In this document: positions 44,663-56,090 of the stretch, one piece after another | Layout: each line of letters starts with the position of its first letter | Numbering within the stretch: position 1 is the first letter of the stretch | Assembly (NCBI GenBank): GCA_035505915.1 | Contig: DATJQI010000078.1 | Span: 10,461 to 74,460 of the forward strand | Direction: 5' to 3' | Length of the DNA: 64,000 bases | Source of the DNA: 40CM-2-70-7 sp035505915 | GTDB taxonomy: Bacteria; Gemmatimonadota; Gemmatimonadetes; Gemmatimonadales; GWC2-71-9 | The notes under the pieces: generated by a model | The model's input: the letters and a program-made list of their open reading frames with translations, nothing else | What the model was told of the DNA's origin: nothing | The model's database searches: none | Position numbers and translations under genes: made by a program

Positions 44663-45600
44663 CAGGCCGCCCGCGCCCGCGGCACGGGAGTCCGGCGCGT
44701 CACCGGCCACGGCACCACGGCGCCGCCCGCCGCGGGCAGGACCAGCGGCACCACCCATCCCTGGAGGCCGACCGCCAGGAGCAGGCCCGCGAGCGAGTCG
44801 ACGGCGAAATGGTTCTGTGTGTACACGGTCGCCCCCAGGACGCCGAGTGTGATCGTCGTGGCCGCCAGGCCGAGGCGGCGGTGGCCCGTCCGCCACAGGA
44901 TCCACGTCAGGGTCACCGATCCCGCGACGTGCGAGCTCGGGAAGGCCGTGCCGAGCGAGTCCCCGGAGTCCTGGATCAGGTGATTGAGATGGAACACCAG
45001 GCCGCGGCGCACGCTCTCGGGGAATACCACGTGCAGCACGTCCGGGCCCGTGGTGGGACAGAGCGCGTAGACCGCGAAGCAGGCCAGGTAGGCCACGGCG
45101 ATCCGGAGCGTCCCCTCCCGCCGCACCCGCCCCGGCCCGAAGGCGACCAGGATGGGCACGAGCAGCAGCAGCGGGTAGTACGAGAAATAGAAGAGGTGCA
45201 TCATCTCGCTGAAGACCCGCCCCGGCATCGCGGCCAGCCAGAGGGCGTTCAGGTGCACGCCGAACAGGTGCTGGTCGAGCCACACCAGCGCGCGGTCATA
45301 GGGCGCGTTGCTCAGGAAACGGCCGTGAACGTCCAGCTCCCGCCAGAACGCGCAGATCCAGGCCAGCGGGTACAGGTCGTACACCCGCCGCAGCCAGCGC
45401 TGATCGGGCGCCGGAGCCCGGGCGAGCAGCCAAGGAACGCCGAGGGCGATGCCGTGCACCACCACCAGCCAGCGCGCCGTCTCGTATTGGGGAACGAGAG
45501 GCGCCCAGCGCCCGATCAGCAGGAGGTTGTACGCCGCCAGAATCCAGTCGACCGCCCGAGGATGCAGGGAGCGCGGCCGGATCCGGGCGGCGGTCGTCAT
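44662..45600 (-). CDS. PAP2-superfamily membrane protein, inositol-phosphorylceramide-synthase-like
   Basis: ATG 45600 overlaps the previous stop (ATGA); 312 aa with about six membrane helices. The catalytic motifs are of the PAP2_3 (Aur1/IPC synthase) type: CPTTGP, AFPSSHVAGSVTLT and TQNHFAVDSLAG. Enzymes of this type transfer phospho-headgroups between lipids. With a fatty-acid hydroxylase next to it, a role in making an unusual membrane lipid or moving a sugar phosphate to lipid is possible but not shown. Confidence 0.75.
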   Translation of the reverse strand: MTTAARIRPRSLHPRAVDWILAAYNLLLIGRWAPLVPQYETARWLVVVHGIALGVPWLLARAPAPDQRWLRRVYDLYPLAWICAFWRELDVHGRFLSNAPYDRALVWLDQHLFGVHLNALWLAAMPGRVFSEMMHLFYFSYYPLLLLVPILVAFGPGRVRREGTLRIAVAYLACFAVYALCPTTGPDVLHVVFPESVRRGLVFHLNHLIQDSGDSLGTAFPSSHVAGSVTLTWILWRTGHRRLGLAATTITLGVLGATVYTQNHFAVDSLAGLLLAVGLQGWVVPLVLPAAGGAVVPWPVTRRTPVPRARAA

Positions 45601-46382
45601 CGGGAAGACGTGAACGGGTACGTGTGCTGGACGAAGTACGCGGCCGGAAAATCCTCGGGATACTCGCGATCGGACAGGCCGAACGCGGCCGCCTTCTTCC
45701 GGGCCGGGTCCGGAAAGTAGGCCGTGCCGAAGAGCCAATCCCAGAACGCGAACTTGGTCGAGAAGTTCTTGTCGTAGGCCTCGGGGTCCACCGCGTGGTG
45801 CCAGCGGTGCATCTCGGGTCCGTTGACGACGTACTGCAGACGGCCGAGACGGACGTCCAGGTTCGAGTGGATGAACATTCCCCAGACGGCGCCGATGGCC
45901 CCCTTCAGCACCGCCACCGCGGGGGCCGCGCCCAGCAGGACGATCGGCGCGAACTCCACCGTCTGATTGATCAGGATCTCGAGCGAGTGCGACCGGACGC
46001 CCGACAGCCAGTCCACGTCCCGCACCGAGTGGTGCGCCTCGTGCAGGCGCCACAGCCAGGGCGTGCGGTGCTGCAGCCGGTGGAAGAGATAGATGTACAG
46101 GTCGTGAGTGACGACGAAGAAGGCGAGCTGCGCCAGGAGGGGCCACCCCGACACCAGGTGGAGCCGCGACAGCCCGGTCCGCCCGTCGAGGAACGTGATG
46201 AGCCGGCCGATCACGAGCCCCAGGACATAGCTCTGGACGAAGCCGTAGAGCAGAAGATCGTTCCAGAATCCGGCGCGGACGAGGTGCTGGCCGGCGTTGT
46301 ACGGGAAACGCCGCTCGAGCACCGAGAAGGCGATCCCCGCCCCCACCACCGCCGCCAGGGTCCAGAGCTCGATCGCGTGCAT
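45597..46382 (-). CDS. Sterol desaturase/fatty-acid hydroxylase family protein
   Basis: ATG 46382 overlaps the NeuB-fusion stop (TGATG); 261 aa. Di-iron His-box motifs: HDLYIYLFHRLQH, LHEAHHSVRD, and MHRWHHAVDPEAYDKNFST, spread over a membrane protein with about four helices. Members hydroxylate or desaturate sterols, fatty acids, ceramides or alkylglycerols. No squalene or hopanoid genes are nearby. Its place in an operon of sugar enzymes and PAP2 suggests the lipid part of a glycolipid. Confidence 0.85.
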   Translation of the reverse strand: MHAIELWTLAAVVGAGIAFSVLERRFPYNAGQHLVRAGFWNDLLLYGFVQSYVLGLVIGRLITFLDGRTGLSRLHLVSGWPLLAQLAFFVVTHDLYIYLFHRLQHRTPWLWRLHEAHHSVRDVDWLSGVRSHSLEILINQTVEFAPIVLLGAAPAVAVLKGAIGAVWGMFIHSNLDVRLGRLQYVVNGPEMHRWHHAVDPEAYDKNFSTKFAFWDWLFGTAYFPDPARKKAAAFGLSDREYPEDFPAAYFVQHTYPFTSSR

Positions 46383-47854
46383 CACCCCACCCGGACGTCC
46401 GCCGCGGGCCGGACCGGCGTACCGCGCAGCCGGCGCAGCGCGCCCATCTCGCTCTCGTACACCCGCTTCACGCCGTCCCCCACGGACTCCTCGATGGCGC
46501 GGATGTCCCGCACCAGGCGCATGAACCCGCCGATTTCCACCGACGCCGCCTGATCGGATCCCCACAGCGAGCGGTCGAGCGTGATGTGCCGCTCCACGAA
46601 GCACGCCCCCATCGCCACGGCGGCGTAGGTCGTGGCGAGGCCGGTTTCGTGTCCCGAGTACCCGATGGGCACACCCGGGAACCGGGCCGCGAGCGTGTCG
46701 ATCATCCGGAGATTGAGCTCCCGGGGCTGGCACGGATACGTCGACGTCGCGTGGGCCAGGAGCAGCCGGTCCCGCCCCACCACGTCGACCGCGGCGTCGA
46801 TCTCATCCAGCGTCGACATCCCGGTGGACAGCATCAGCGGCTTGCCCGTGCTCTTCAGGCGCCGGAGCAGCTCGTGGTTGGTGAGCGTGGCGGAGGCGAC
46901 CTTGAAGAACGGCGGGTCGAACGCGGCGATGAACTCGACCGCCTGCTCGTCCCAGCAGGACGCGGTCCAGGCGATCCCCCGGTCCCGGCAGTGGCGGTCC
47001 AGCTCCGCGTACTGCGAGAAGTTGAACTCCACTTTCTTCCGGTACTCGAGATAGGTGATCCGGCCCCAAGGCGTGTCTCGCTGCATGTCCCGCTGCTCGG
47101 GCGGCACGCACAGCTCGGGGGTGCGCTTCTGGAACTTGACCGCGTCGCACCCGGCGGCGACGGCCCCGTCGATGAGCTTCTTGGCGAGCTCCAGCGACCC
47201 GTTGTGGTTGATCCCGATTTCGGCGAGCACGTAGACCGGCTCTCCGTCGCCGATGGCGCGGTGTCCCACGGTCACCCAGCGCCGAGGCGGGGCCGGAACC
47301 AGCCGGATCGACGGCGGATCGGCCGGAACCGACCCGTCCGCGCCCGCGCTCCGCGCGGCGAGGACCGCCTCGGCGACGTCGCGGAAGGCGCCGCGCCCGC
47401 CCCCCCGCCGGGTCACGTAGTGCACCGCCTGCCGCACCGACGGCTCGGCGTTCGCCGGCGCGGCGGAGAACCCCACCGCCTGCAGGACGTCCAGGTCGTT
47501 GACGTCGTCCCCGATGAACCCGATTTCGTCGAGCGTCAGGCCGCGGCGGGCCGCGATCTCCTCGACCACCGACCGCTTGTCGACCGCGCCCTGATGCAGC
47601 TCGGTGAGGCCCAGCTTCCGGGCCCGCTGGGCCACGATGGGCGAGCTCTCCCGGGTGACGATGCCGGTCTCGATCCCGGCATCGCGGAGACGGGCCACGC
47701 CCATCCCGTCGCGGCGGGAGAACCGGAGCAGGCCCTCGCCGTCCGGCGTGCAATAGACGGAGCCGTCGGTCAGGACGCCGTCGCAGTCGGTGAGCAGGAG
47801 GCGCACCGCGGCGGCGCGCGCCGTGAGTGTCACATCGAGCGGCAGAGCGGTCAT
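46382..47854 (-). CDS. HAD phosphatase (KdsC-like) fused to NeuB-type nonulosonate synthase
   Basis: ATG 47854 (MTALPLDVTL) with GAGGG upstream; 490 aa. Residues 1-165 are a KdsC/NeuNAc-9-P-phosphatase-like HAD domain (LLTDCDGVLTDG, GIVTRESS, IGFIGDDVNDLDVL). From about 205 comes NeuB/SpsE: VYVLAEIGINHNGSLELAKKLIDGA, VKFQKRTPELC, FKVASATLTNHELL, LSTGMSTLDEI, and GYSGHETGLATTYAAVAMGA. There is no C-terminal SAF antifreeze domain. The synthase condenses PEP with a hexosamine-type sugar to a nine-carbon acid; the phosphatase suits a phosphorylated product made in the same chain. Confidence 0.88.
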   Translation of the reverse strand: MTALPLDVTLTARAAAVRLLLTDCDGVLTDGSVYCTPDGEGLLRFSRRDGMGVARLRDAGIETGIVTRESSPIVAQRARKLGLTELHQGAVDKRSVVEEIAARRGLTLDEIGFIGDDVNDLDVLQAVGFSAAPANAEPSVRQAVHYVTRRGGGRGAFRDVAEAVLAARSAGADGSVPADPPSIRLVPAPPRRWVTVGHRAIGDGEPVYVLAEIGINHNGSLELAKKLIDGAVAAGCDAVKFQKRTPELCVPPEQRDMQRDTPWGRITYLEYRKKVEFNFSQYAELDRHCRDRGIAWTASCWDEQAVEFIAAFDPPFFKVASATLTNHELLRRLKSTGKPLMLSTGMSTLDEIDAAVDVVGRDRLLLAHATSTYPCQPRELNLRMIDTLAARFPGVPIGYSGHETGLATTYAAVAMGACFVERHITLDRSLWGSDQAASVEIGGFMRLVRDIRAIEESVGDGVKRVYESEMGALRRLRGTPVRPAADVRVG

Positions 47855-47865
47855 CGTCCGGTCCC

Positions 47866-50029
<2,164 letters not shown>

Positions 50030-50037
<8 letters not shown>

Positions 50038-50965
50038 GAGCGGGGACCAGGTGGCGTCGAGTGAGTGCCGAAGCGACGCGCGTGGCGATCGCCTCGGCGG
50101 TGAATCCGGCGTCGGCGAGGACGTCGGGGAGCAGCGCGGGCGTGAACCAGCGGTCTCCGCAATTGACGGCCAGGACGCGCGCGGGCGCGCCGGCGCGGAC
50201 GAGCGTGTCGGCCACGGCGGTGTAGAGCCCGCCGGTCTCGAAGTGGTCTTCGATGGTGACGAGGAGCGCCGCCCGGCGGGCGGCGTCCAGCACCGCCTGC
50301 TGGTCGAGCGGTTTCACGGTCCGGATGTTCACCACCCGGACGCCGCAGCCGTCGGCGCGCAGGAGCGCGGCCGCTTCCCAGGCCTCGCGGAAGAGCGCGC
50401 CGGACACGAGCAACGCGACGTCGTCGCGCGGGCCGGCCCGGAAGACTTCGGCCCGCCCGATCTCGAAGGGCCGGTGCTCGGTCACCGCCGGACGGTCGCA
50501 GTAGCGGACGTACCAGGGATTGGGGTCGGCCAGCACCGCCGGGAGTCCGGCCACCAGGTCCGGCAAATCGGCGGGGCAGAAGACCCGCATCGGGGGAATG
50601 CCCCGCATCAGGGCCACATCCTCGAGGGCCTGGTGCGTGGGGCCGTTGGCCTCGGACAGGACGCCGGGGACCGCCCCCACCAGCTTCACGGGAAGGCCCG
50701 GGATCCCGACGTCGGTCCGGATGAACTCGAACGCCCGCATGGTGAGGAACGTGGCCAGCGCGTGCACCACGGGGATCCGCCCGCGCAAGGCGAGTCCCGC
50801 CGCCATCCCGATCATGGTCTGCTCGGTGATGCCGGTGTCGAGAAAGCGGGGACCCAGCTGGGCCGGGAGGCCCCGGATGGCGGCCCGGTTCTCCGCCGTC
50901 AGCACCAGGACGCGGGAGTCGCGGCGGGCCAGGTCGAGGAGGGCGTGCTCGTAGGTCTGGGTCAT
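50030..50965 (-). CDS. Transketolase C-terminal half (Pyr/C domains)
   Basis: ATG 50965 overlaps the N-half stop (ATGA); 311 aa. It holds the pyrimidine-binding domain (RFLDTGITEQTMIGMAAGLALRG with the catalytic Glu, HALATFLTMRAFEFIRTDVG) and the C domain (VRVVNIRTVKPLDQQAV, LVTIEDHFETGGLYTAVAD). It works with the next gene as a split, thiamine-diphosphate-dependent transketolase. Inside a surface-sugar operon such pairs make branched or unusual ketoses rather than serve the pentose phosphate path; the substrate is unknown. Confidence 0.9.
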
Positions 50966-51819
50966 CGGACCATCAGGGGCTCGCTCTCGAGCTCGGCGGC
51001 GGCGACGCCCTCGAGCTCGCGCAGGAGCGCCGTGACCTCCGCGGGGGACAGGCGGCAGAACCACCGGTCGGCGCGCGCTTCGATGCTGGGGAGCCCGCAG
51101 CCGCGGACGGTGCGCGCGATGATCACGCTGGGACCGCCGCCGGCGAACGGGAGGTCGGAGAACGCGCGGTCGATCTCGTCGAAGTCGTGTCCGTCCACGG
51201 TGCGCACCGCGCAGCCGAACGCGGCGAACTTGTCGGTGAGCGGCTCGAGCGGGATCAGCTCTTCGGTCCGCACGTTGGCCTGAAAGCCGTTCCGGTCCAC
51301 CAGCAGCGTGAGGTTGGTCAGCCCCTGCGCCCGGGCTACGAGAAGCCCTTCCCAGATGGATCCCTCGTCCAGCTCGCCGTCCCCCAGGAGCACCACCACC
51401 CGGCTGCGGCCGTGCGAGAGCCGGACGTCGTAGGCGATGCCCATCCCCACTGAGAGCAGATGCCCCAGCGACCCCGAGTGGAACTCGACGCCCGGGATGG
51501 CCCGGTTGGGGTGCCAGTAGAGGTGATCGCGCGGCGACAGGTGATTGGCGAGGCGCTGACGGGAGATGAAATCCAGCTCGGCCAGCGTGCCGTACAGGGC
51601 GGGCACGTCGTGACCCTTGGAGAGCAGGAGGTAGTCGCGCTCGCGGTCATCGAGCCGACGCGGGTCCACCCGCAGGAAGTGACGGTAGAGATAGACCACC
51701 AGGTCCGCGCAGGAGAGGGACGCGCCGAGGAAGCAGCCCCCGCCCCCGGCCATCCGGACGGCGTGGCGCCGGACCTCCCGGGCGATGGCCTGAAGCTCCC
51801 GGCGCTGGGCGTCGTTCAC
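50962..51819 (-). CDS. Transketolase N-terminal half (TPP-binding domain)
   Basis: GTG 51819 overlaps the cytidylyltransferase stop (GTGA); 285 aa. Motifs: FLGASLSCADLVVYLYRHFLRVDP, LLLSKGHDVPALYGTLAE, the GDGELDEGSIWEGLLVARAQGLTNLTLLVDRNGFQ ThDP motif (GDG...N) and FAAFGCAVRTVDGHDFDEI. Residue pattern is that of the short two-gene transketolases. It pairs with the overlapping downstream half. Confidence 0.92.
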   Translation of the reverse strand: MNDAQRRELQAIAREVRRHAVRMAGGGGCFLGASLSCADLVVYLYRHFLRVDPRRLDDRERDYLLLSKGHDVPALYGTLAELDFISRQRLANHLSPRDHLYWHPNRAIPGVEFHSGSLGHLLSVGMGIAYDVRLSHGRSRVVVLLGDGELDEGSIWEGLLVARAQGLTNLTLLVDRNGFQANVRTEELIPLEPLTDKFAAFGCAVRTVDGHDFDEIDRAFSDLPFAGGGPSVIIARTVRGCGLPSIEARADRWFCRLSPAEVTALLRELEGVAAAELESEPLMVR

Positions 51820-52628
51820 AGGGCCACCGCCAGCGCGCCGGCCGGGCCGTACAGGCCGGGCAGCTCTTCCAGGTGGTGCTGGTACCAGGATACGCCGCGG
51901 TGCCGGTCGTTCAGGGCCATCACGTCCGGGTTGAGGTCGAGGAACCGCCGGATGTCCCGGACCGTGTACCGGGGCCGGACATCGGCCAGCGCCGCGTCGA
52001 CCCGCCGGATCACCTCGTAGTCCTCGACGAAGTCGAGGACCACCCGGTGACTCCGCGCGCAGTGCTCCCCGGTCTCCCAGGTCACGTTGCCGATCCGGAA
52101 GCGGTCGGGCTGGGTCCAGAGGAACGGCGTGGTGTGCTCGCGCTCGAACGGGCGCCGGGCCTCTTCCCACGCCGTGGCGAGGGCATCGATGCCCATCACC
52201 TCGACGTCGAACCCGTCCGGGTAGGTGGCCGGGTGGAGATTCGACACGTAGTCGAGCGCGTGCGCGTGGGCCAGGTAGTAGGAGAGCACGCGGTCGATCA
52301 CCGCCGGGTCGATCAGGGGACAGTCGGACGGAATCTTCACGACGTGGCGCGCGCCCAGCGCCCGGGCCACCGCGTAGTGGCGGTCGAGCAGGTCGGTCGG
52401 GTGGCCCTGAAAGCAGGGCACGCCGGCCCGGCCGGCCAGCGCGACGATCTCTTCGTCCGCGGGCTCGGTCGTGGTGGCCACCACCACGGTTCCGGCCAGG
52501 CGGGCGGCGGTCACGCGCTCGAGCATCCGCTCCAGCACCGTGCTCCGCCCCAGCGGGAGCAGCACCTTCCCGGGCAGCCGGGTGGAGCCGGTGCGCGCCT
52601 GGATGACGGTGACGACGTCGCCGCTCAC
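51816..52628 (-). CDS. SpsF-type cytidylyltransferase
   Basis: GTG 52628 overlaps the upstream stop (GTGA); 270 aa. The nucleotide-binding N-terminus is VVTVIQARTGSTRLPGKVL, followed by TVVVATTTEPADEEIVALA, VPCFQGHPTDLLDRHYAVARALGA and KIPSDCPLIDPAVIDRVL, and the YTVRDIRRFLDLNPD tail of the SpsF/CMP-sugar group. It probably activates the nonulosonate or another sugar acid with CTP. The family is also found in spore-coat and flagellar glycan loci. Confidence 0.88.
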   Translation of the reverse strand: MSGDVVTVIQARTGSTRLPGKVLLPLGRSTVLERMLERVTAARLAGTVVVATTTEPADEEIVALAGRAGVPCFQGHPTDLLDRHYAVARALGARHVVKIPSDCPLIDPAVIDRVLSYYLAHAHALDYVSNLHPATYPDGFDVEVMGIDALATAWEEARRPFEREHTTPFLWTQPDRFRIGNVTWETGEHCARSHRVVLDFVEDYEVIRRVDAALADVRPRYTVRDIRRFLDLNPDVMALNDRHRGVSWYQHHLEELPGLYGPAGALAVAL

Positions 52629-53623
52629 GATGCCGCCCGCCACCGGGCCTCCGCCCGGGCCTCTTCCATCACGTCCCGGCAGACGTCGGCGATCCGCCGC
52701 GCCGACGTCCCGCCGTTCTGCAGGGGGAGCAGCCGGGCGAGCTCCTGGAGGTCGAAGTACGAGTGGCATTCCTTGCCCAGGGCGAGACCGACGTAGGTGA
52801 CCGACGACCACTGGGTGATGAGGACGTCGCAGTTCGCGATCATGTGGTGGACGTTGCCGTCGGCGTACACGCGGGCGTCCGGCAGGGCCCGGTGGATCTC
52901 GCGCGTGGAGCGGCGCGCGTTCTCGTTGGGGTGGAGCTTCACGATGATCGGGCGCCCGGCGGCGATTTCGGCCACCCGGGTCCAGAAGGCGCGGCGGTGG
53001 TCGAGCTTGAACGTCTCCCGCGTGTCCGAGGTCGCCACCAGGACGTAGCCCCGGTGGGGGAAGTCGTTGTCCCGGTACGCGCGGCAGTCGTCGAAGTTCG
53101 GGATGCCGGTCACTACCAGGCGGTCGGCGGGAACGCCCTTGGAGATGAAGAGATCACGGTACCCCTCGGACGCGACGCAGAACTTCGAGTAGGCCAGGGA
53201 CAGGCCGGTGGCGGCGGTGCTCGCGACCCAGCGCGGGAACCCCAGCGTCTTCACCAGCTGATAGCCGAGGTTTTCCGGGTCGGTCATGCCCTCCTGCACG
53301 AGGACGAGCGGGCGGCCGCGGACGTTCCGCTGCACGATGAGGTCGGTGCAGGTGACGACGAGGTCATAAGGCCCCTGGTCTCCGCGCTCGTCGAGGGGGA
53401 GCCGGTGCCGGGCCAGGTACTCGTCGGTGTGCCGGCGCATCTGGCCGCCCAGGATGGTGAAGTCGAGCCATCCGTGGCGCGTGAGCCAGTGGAGGAAGCC
53501 GTCACAGTAGAAGGGGGTGAAGGAGGCGTCGACCCCTTCGAGGTTGCCGGCGATTTCGTGCATCATCGTGGTCTGGTTCAGCGACCCACAGATGAAGAGC
53601 ACGCGCGGGGGGGAAGATCTCAT
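52625..53623 (-). CDS. Putative GT-B type glycosyl/glycerophosphotransferase, first gene of glycan operon
   Basis: ATG 53623 (MRSSPPRVLFICGSLNQ) is preferred to the longer reading; 332 aa. A Rossmann-like N-half is followed by YVLVATSDTRETFK, IIVKLHPNENARRSTREIHRAL and the nucleotide-sugar region MIANCDVLITQWSSVTYVGLALGKECHS, a pattern shared by CDP-glycerol glycerophosphotransferase-like and capsule transferases. No exact family recognised. As first gene of the operon it lies across a 231-bp region from the pst-linked porin. Confidence 0.65.
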   Translation of the reverse strand: MRSSPPRVLFICGSLNQTTMMHEIAGNLEGVDASFTPFYCDGFLHWLTRHGWLDFTILGGQMRRHTDEYLARHRLPLDERGDQGPYDLVVTCTDLIVQRNVRGRPLVLVQEGMTDPENLGYQLVKTLGFPRWVASTAATGLSLAYSKFCVASEGYRDLFISKGVPADRLVVTGIPNFDDCRAYRDNDFPHRGYVLVATSDTRETFKLDHRRAFWTRVAEIAAGRPIIVKLHPNENARRSTREIHRALPDARVYADGNVHHMIANCDVLITQWSSVTYVGLALGKECHSYFDLQELARLLPLQNGGTSARRIADVCRDVMEEARAEARWRAAS

Positions 53624-53854
53624 GCGCACGGGTGAACCTACGCCCTGGAACGCTTCGGGCCGTCTACGGGCGTGTAACCGCAAGGCAACGGAGACCGCCC
53701 GGTTTCGACCGGTGTTCCGCGCCCCCCTCCGTTACACAACCGTTACGGCAATCGTCTCACTCTGTGATATGCCGGGGCGTTCATCATCCCGGCAATGACG
53801 ACCCGACCCCGTTCGCTGTTCCGCACCGTTCCATTCACCTCCTGGGAGGGAATC
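53624..53854. promoter_or_regulatory. 231-bp divergent regulatory region, glycan operon / porin-pst
   Basis: No gene is seen. It holds the strong direct-repeat Pho box at 53730-53747 facing the porin and a weaker minus-strand relative at 53690-53673 (CGTTGCC, four bases, GGTTACA) facing the glycan operon. A GATATG at 53766 is a possible -10 for the porin. Confidence 0.5.
53730..53747 (+). promoter_or_regulatory. Candidate Pho box before porin-pstS
   Basis: CGTTACA (53730-53736), CAAC, CGTTACG (53741-53747): the best direct repeat of the four, 6 of 7 positions identical. A further 11-bp-phased TCGTCTC follows at 53752. It lies 108 bases before the TTG start of the porin. Confidence 0.6.
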
Positions 53855-54937
53855 TTGAACGCCACACGTCGCCGCCTCTCGCTCGCCGCCGGCCTGCTCG
53901 CCGTGCTGGGGTGGACCGCCCCCGCGGCCGCGCAAACGCCGGCCCCCGCGCCATCACCGGTCACGGTGGGCGGCGTGGTGTACGCCCAGTATGCGTACCA
54001 GATGACAGCGCTGAATGGCGCCACGGACACGTTCCACACGAACGCGTTCGACATCACGCGGGCGTACGTCAACGTGATCGGCCGGTTCTCGGGCGGGATC
54101 TACACCCGCGTGACGCTGGACATCGCCCACGCGGCGGCCGCCTCGCAGACCTACCGGCTGAAGTACGCGTACGCCGGCTACACCCCGGAAGGCAGCTCGC
54201 TGACCTACAAGCTCGGCTTGATGCAGACCCCGTGGATCGACTGGGAAGAGGCCCTCTGGGACTACCGGATGCAGGGCACGACCGTGCTCGACGGCGCCGG
54301 GTACCTGTCGTCGTCGAACTTCGGCGCCGACGTCGACGGGAACATCAACAAGGAGCAGGTCGACTTCCAGGCCGGCATCTTCGACAACGCCAGCTACAGC
54401 ACGGGCCTCGGAGACGAGCGCAAGGACTTCCAGGCGCGCCTATCGGTCCGCGTCCTGAACACGGACGATCCCAGCCGGGTCGGTGGTCTCCGCGTCACCG
54501 GCTTCGCCCAGATCGGGAAGCCCCCCACGGGCGGCACCCGCTCCCGCTTCGTCGGCATGGTGTCGTACAAGTCGAAGATGTTCACGCTCGGCGGGCTCTA
54601 CGCGATGACCACCGATTCGATCACGGGCGCCGCGGCCGAGACGAAGGGTCAGGTGCTCAGCGCGTACGGCGTCTACCACTTCAGCGGGTCGCCGGTCGCC
54701 GTGATCGCACGCTTCGACCACTTCAAGCCGAACAAGGACGCGGCTTCAACGACCGTGGGCTTCACCTCCAACCACATCATCCTGGGCGCCTCGTATCAGC
54801 TGAGCCCGAATGTCCGGCTCCTCCTGGACGCCAACCTGCTGTCCGAGGCGAATGAGAGCACCCTGACGGCGGCCCAGCAGAACGCGTTCGATGCGACGAA
54901 GTCGAACCTCATGTTCCAGACCCAGTTCACGTTCTAA
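53855..54937 (+). CDS. Outer-membrane porin of the phosphate-uptake cluster
   Basis: TTG 53855 is chosen because GGGAGGG lies 5 bases upstream and the signal peptide (RRRLSLAAGLLAVLGWTAPAAAQ) follows at once; 360 aa. The mature protein has alternating strands (VVYAQYAYQMTAL, GIYTRVTLDIAH, FVGMVSYKSKMFTLGGLYAM, IILGASYQLSPNVRLLLDANLLSE) and ends in ...LMFQTQFTF with terminal Phe. Its place 24 bases before pstS behind a Pho box suggests an anion or phosphate channel, like OprO/P in role; family membership is uncertain. Confidence 0.75.
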   Translation: MNATRRRLSLAAGLLAVLGWTAPAAAQTPAPAPSPVTVGGVVYAQYAYQMTALNGATDTFHTNAFDITRAYVNVIGRFSGGIYTRVTLDIAHAAAASQTYRLKYAYAGYTPEGSSLTYKLGLMQTPWIDWEEALWDYRMQGTTVLDGAGYLSSSNFGADVDGNINKEQVDFQAGIFDNASYSTGLGDERKDFQARLSVRVLNTDDPSRVGGLRVTGFAQIGKPPTGGTRSRFVGMVSYKSKMFTLGGLYAMTTDSITGAAAETKGQVLSAYGVYHFSGSPVAVIARFDHFKPNKDAASTTVGFTSNHIILGASYQLSPNVRLLLDANLLSEANESTLTAAQQNAFDATKSNLMFQTQFTF

Positions 54938-54961
54938 AAAAAACACGACCGAGGACACGAC

Positions 54962-56020
54962 ATGAAATCGAAGCTGGCCGCCGTGCTGCTCGCCGTGGGA
55001 GCGCTGTCCGCTCCCGCGGCCGCGCAGACCAAGATCACGGGTGCGGGATCGTCGTTCTCCAACATCCTGTACACCGACTGGATGCAGACGTACAACAAGG
55101 ACCACGCGGACGTGCAGTTCAACTATCAGTCCATCGGGTCCGGCGCGGGCATCCGGCAGTTCTCCGACAAGACCGTGGACTTCGGCGCCTCCGACGCCCC
55201 GATGAGCGATTCGGCCATCGCGGCGATCAACGGCAACGTGCTGCACATCCCCACCGAGATGGGCGGCGTGCCGCCGACCTACAACCTGCCGGGCGTGACC
55301 GAGCAGCTGAAGTTCACCGGTCCCGTCCTGGCGGCCATCTATCTCGGCACCATCACCAAGTGGAACGACGCCCGGATCGCCGCGGACAACCCCGGCGTGA
55401 AGCTCCCGGACATGGACATCGTCGTCGTCCATCGCTCCGACGGGTCGGGCACCAGCTTCATCTTCACCGACTATCTCTCCAAGGTCAGCCCCGACTGGGC
55501 CGCCAAGGTCGGCAAGGGCACCGCGGTGAACTGGCCGGTGGGGCTGGGCGCCAAAGGCAGTGAAGGCGTGTCGGCCACGGTCAAGCAGACGCCCGGCGCC
55601 ATCGGGTACGTCGAGCTCGGCTACGCCCTGGTGAATCACCTGCCGGTGGGCGCGGTCAAGAACAAGGCGGGCAAGTTCGTCGCCGCCAGCATCGCCAGCG
55701 TCACCGCGGCCGCCGCGGGGGCGATGAAGACGATGGGCGCGAACACCGACTTCCGGGTTTCGATCACCGACCCGGACGGCGCGGACGCCTATCCGATTTC
55801 CAGCTTCACCTGGATGCTGATCCACAAGGACTACGACGACGCCGCGAAGGCGAAGGCGATCGTCCAGTACACCTGGTGGGCGCTGACCACCGGCCAGGGC
55901 CGGTGCGGCGAGCTGGGCTACGCGCCGATTCCGAAGGCGCTGCAGGGCTGGCTCGAGGCGCGGCTCAAGACGGTAACGGCCGGCGGTCAGGCCGTGTGGA
56001 GCGGCCCGGCAGGCCGGTAA
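54962..56020 (+). CDS. pstS: Phosphate ABC transporter substrate-binding protein
   Basis: ATG 54962 with GAGGACACG upstream; 352 aa. A signal peptide (KLAAVLLAVGALSAPAAAQ) and no lipobox mean a soluble periplasmic protein. PstS motifs: ITGAGSSFSNILYTDWMQTY, FNYQSIGSGAGIRQF, VDFGASDAPMSD, RSDGSGTSFIFTDYLSKVSP, and QTPGAIGYVELGYAL. These form the phosphate site. A perfect hairpin terminator follows, so pstS and the porin can be made in excess over the membrane parts. Confidence 0.97.
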   Translation: MKSKLAAVLLAVGALSAPAAAQTKITGAGSSFSNILYTDWMQTYNKDHADVQFNYQSIGSGAGIRQFSDKTVDFGASDAPMSDSAIAAINGNVLHIPTEMGGVPPTYNLPGVTEQLKFTGPVLAAIYLGTITKWNDARIAADNPGVKLPDMDIVVVHRSDGSGTSFIFTDYLSKVSPDWAAKVGKGTAVNWPVGLGAKGSEGVSATVKQTPGAIGYVELGYALVNHLPVGAVKNKAGKFVAASIASVTAAAAGAMKTMGANTDFRVSITDPDGADAYPISSFTWMLIHKDYDDAAKAKAIVQYTWWALTTGQGRCGELGYAPIPKALQGWLEARLKTVTAGGQAVWSGPAGR

Positions 56021-56046
56021 CTCCCTCCAACCGACTGTCGGCGCTA

Positions 56047-56076
56047 CCCCCGAAGGTTGGCTTACTTCGGGGGTTT
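56047..56076 (+). terminator. Hairpin terminator/attenuator between pstS and pstC
   Basis: A perfect 9-bp stem, CCCCCGAAG (56047-56055) with CTTCGGGGG (56065-56073), a 9-base loop and then TTT. It should stop most transcripts after pstS and so set PstS above PstCAB. Confidence 0.75.
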
Positions 56077-56090
56077 CGCCGTCACGGGGG

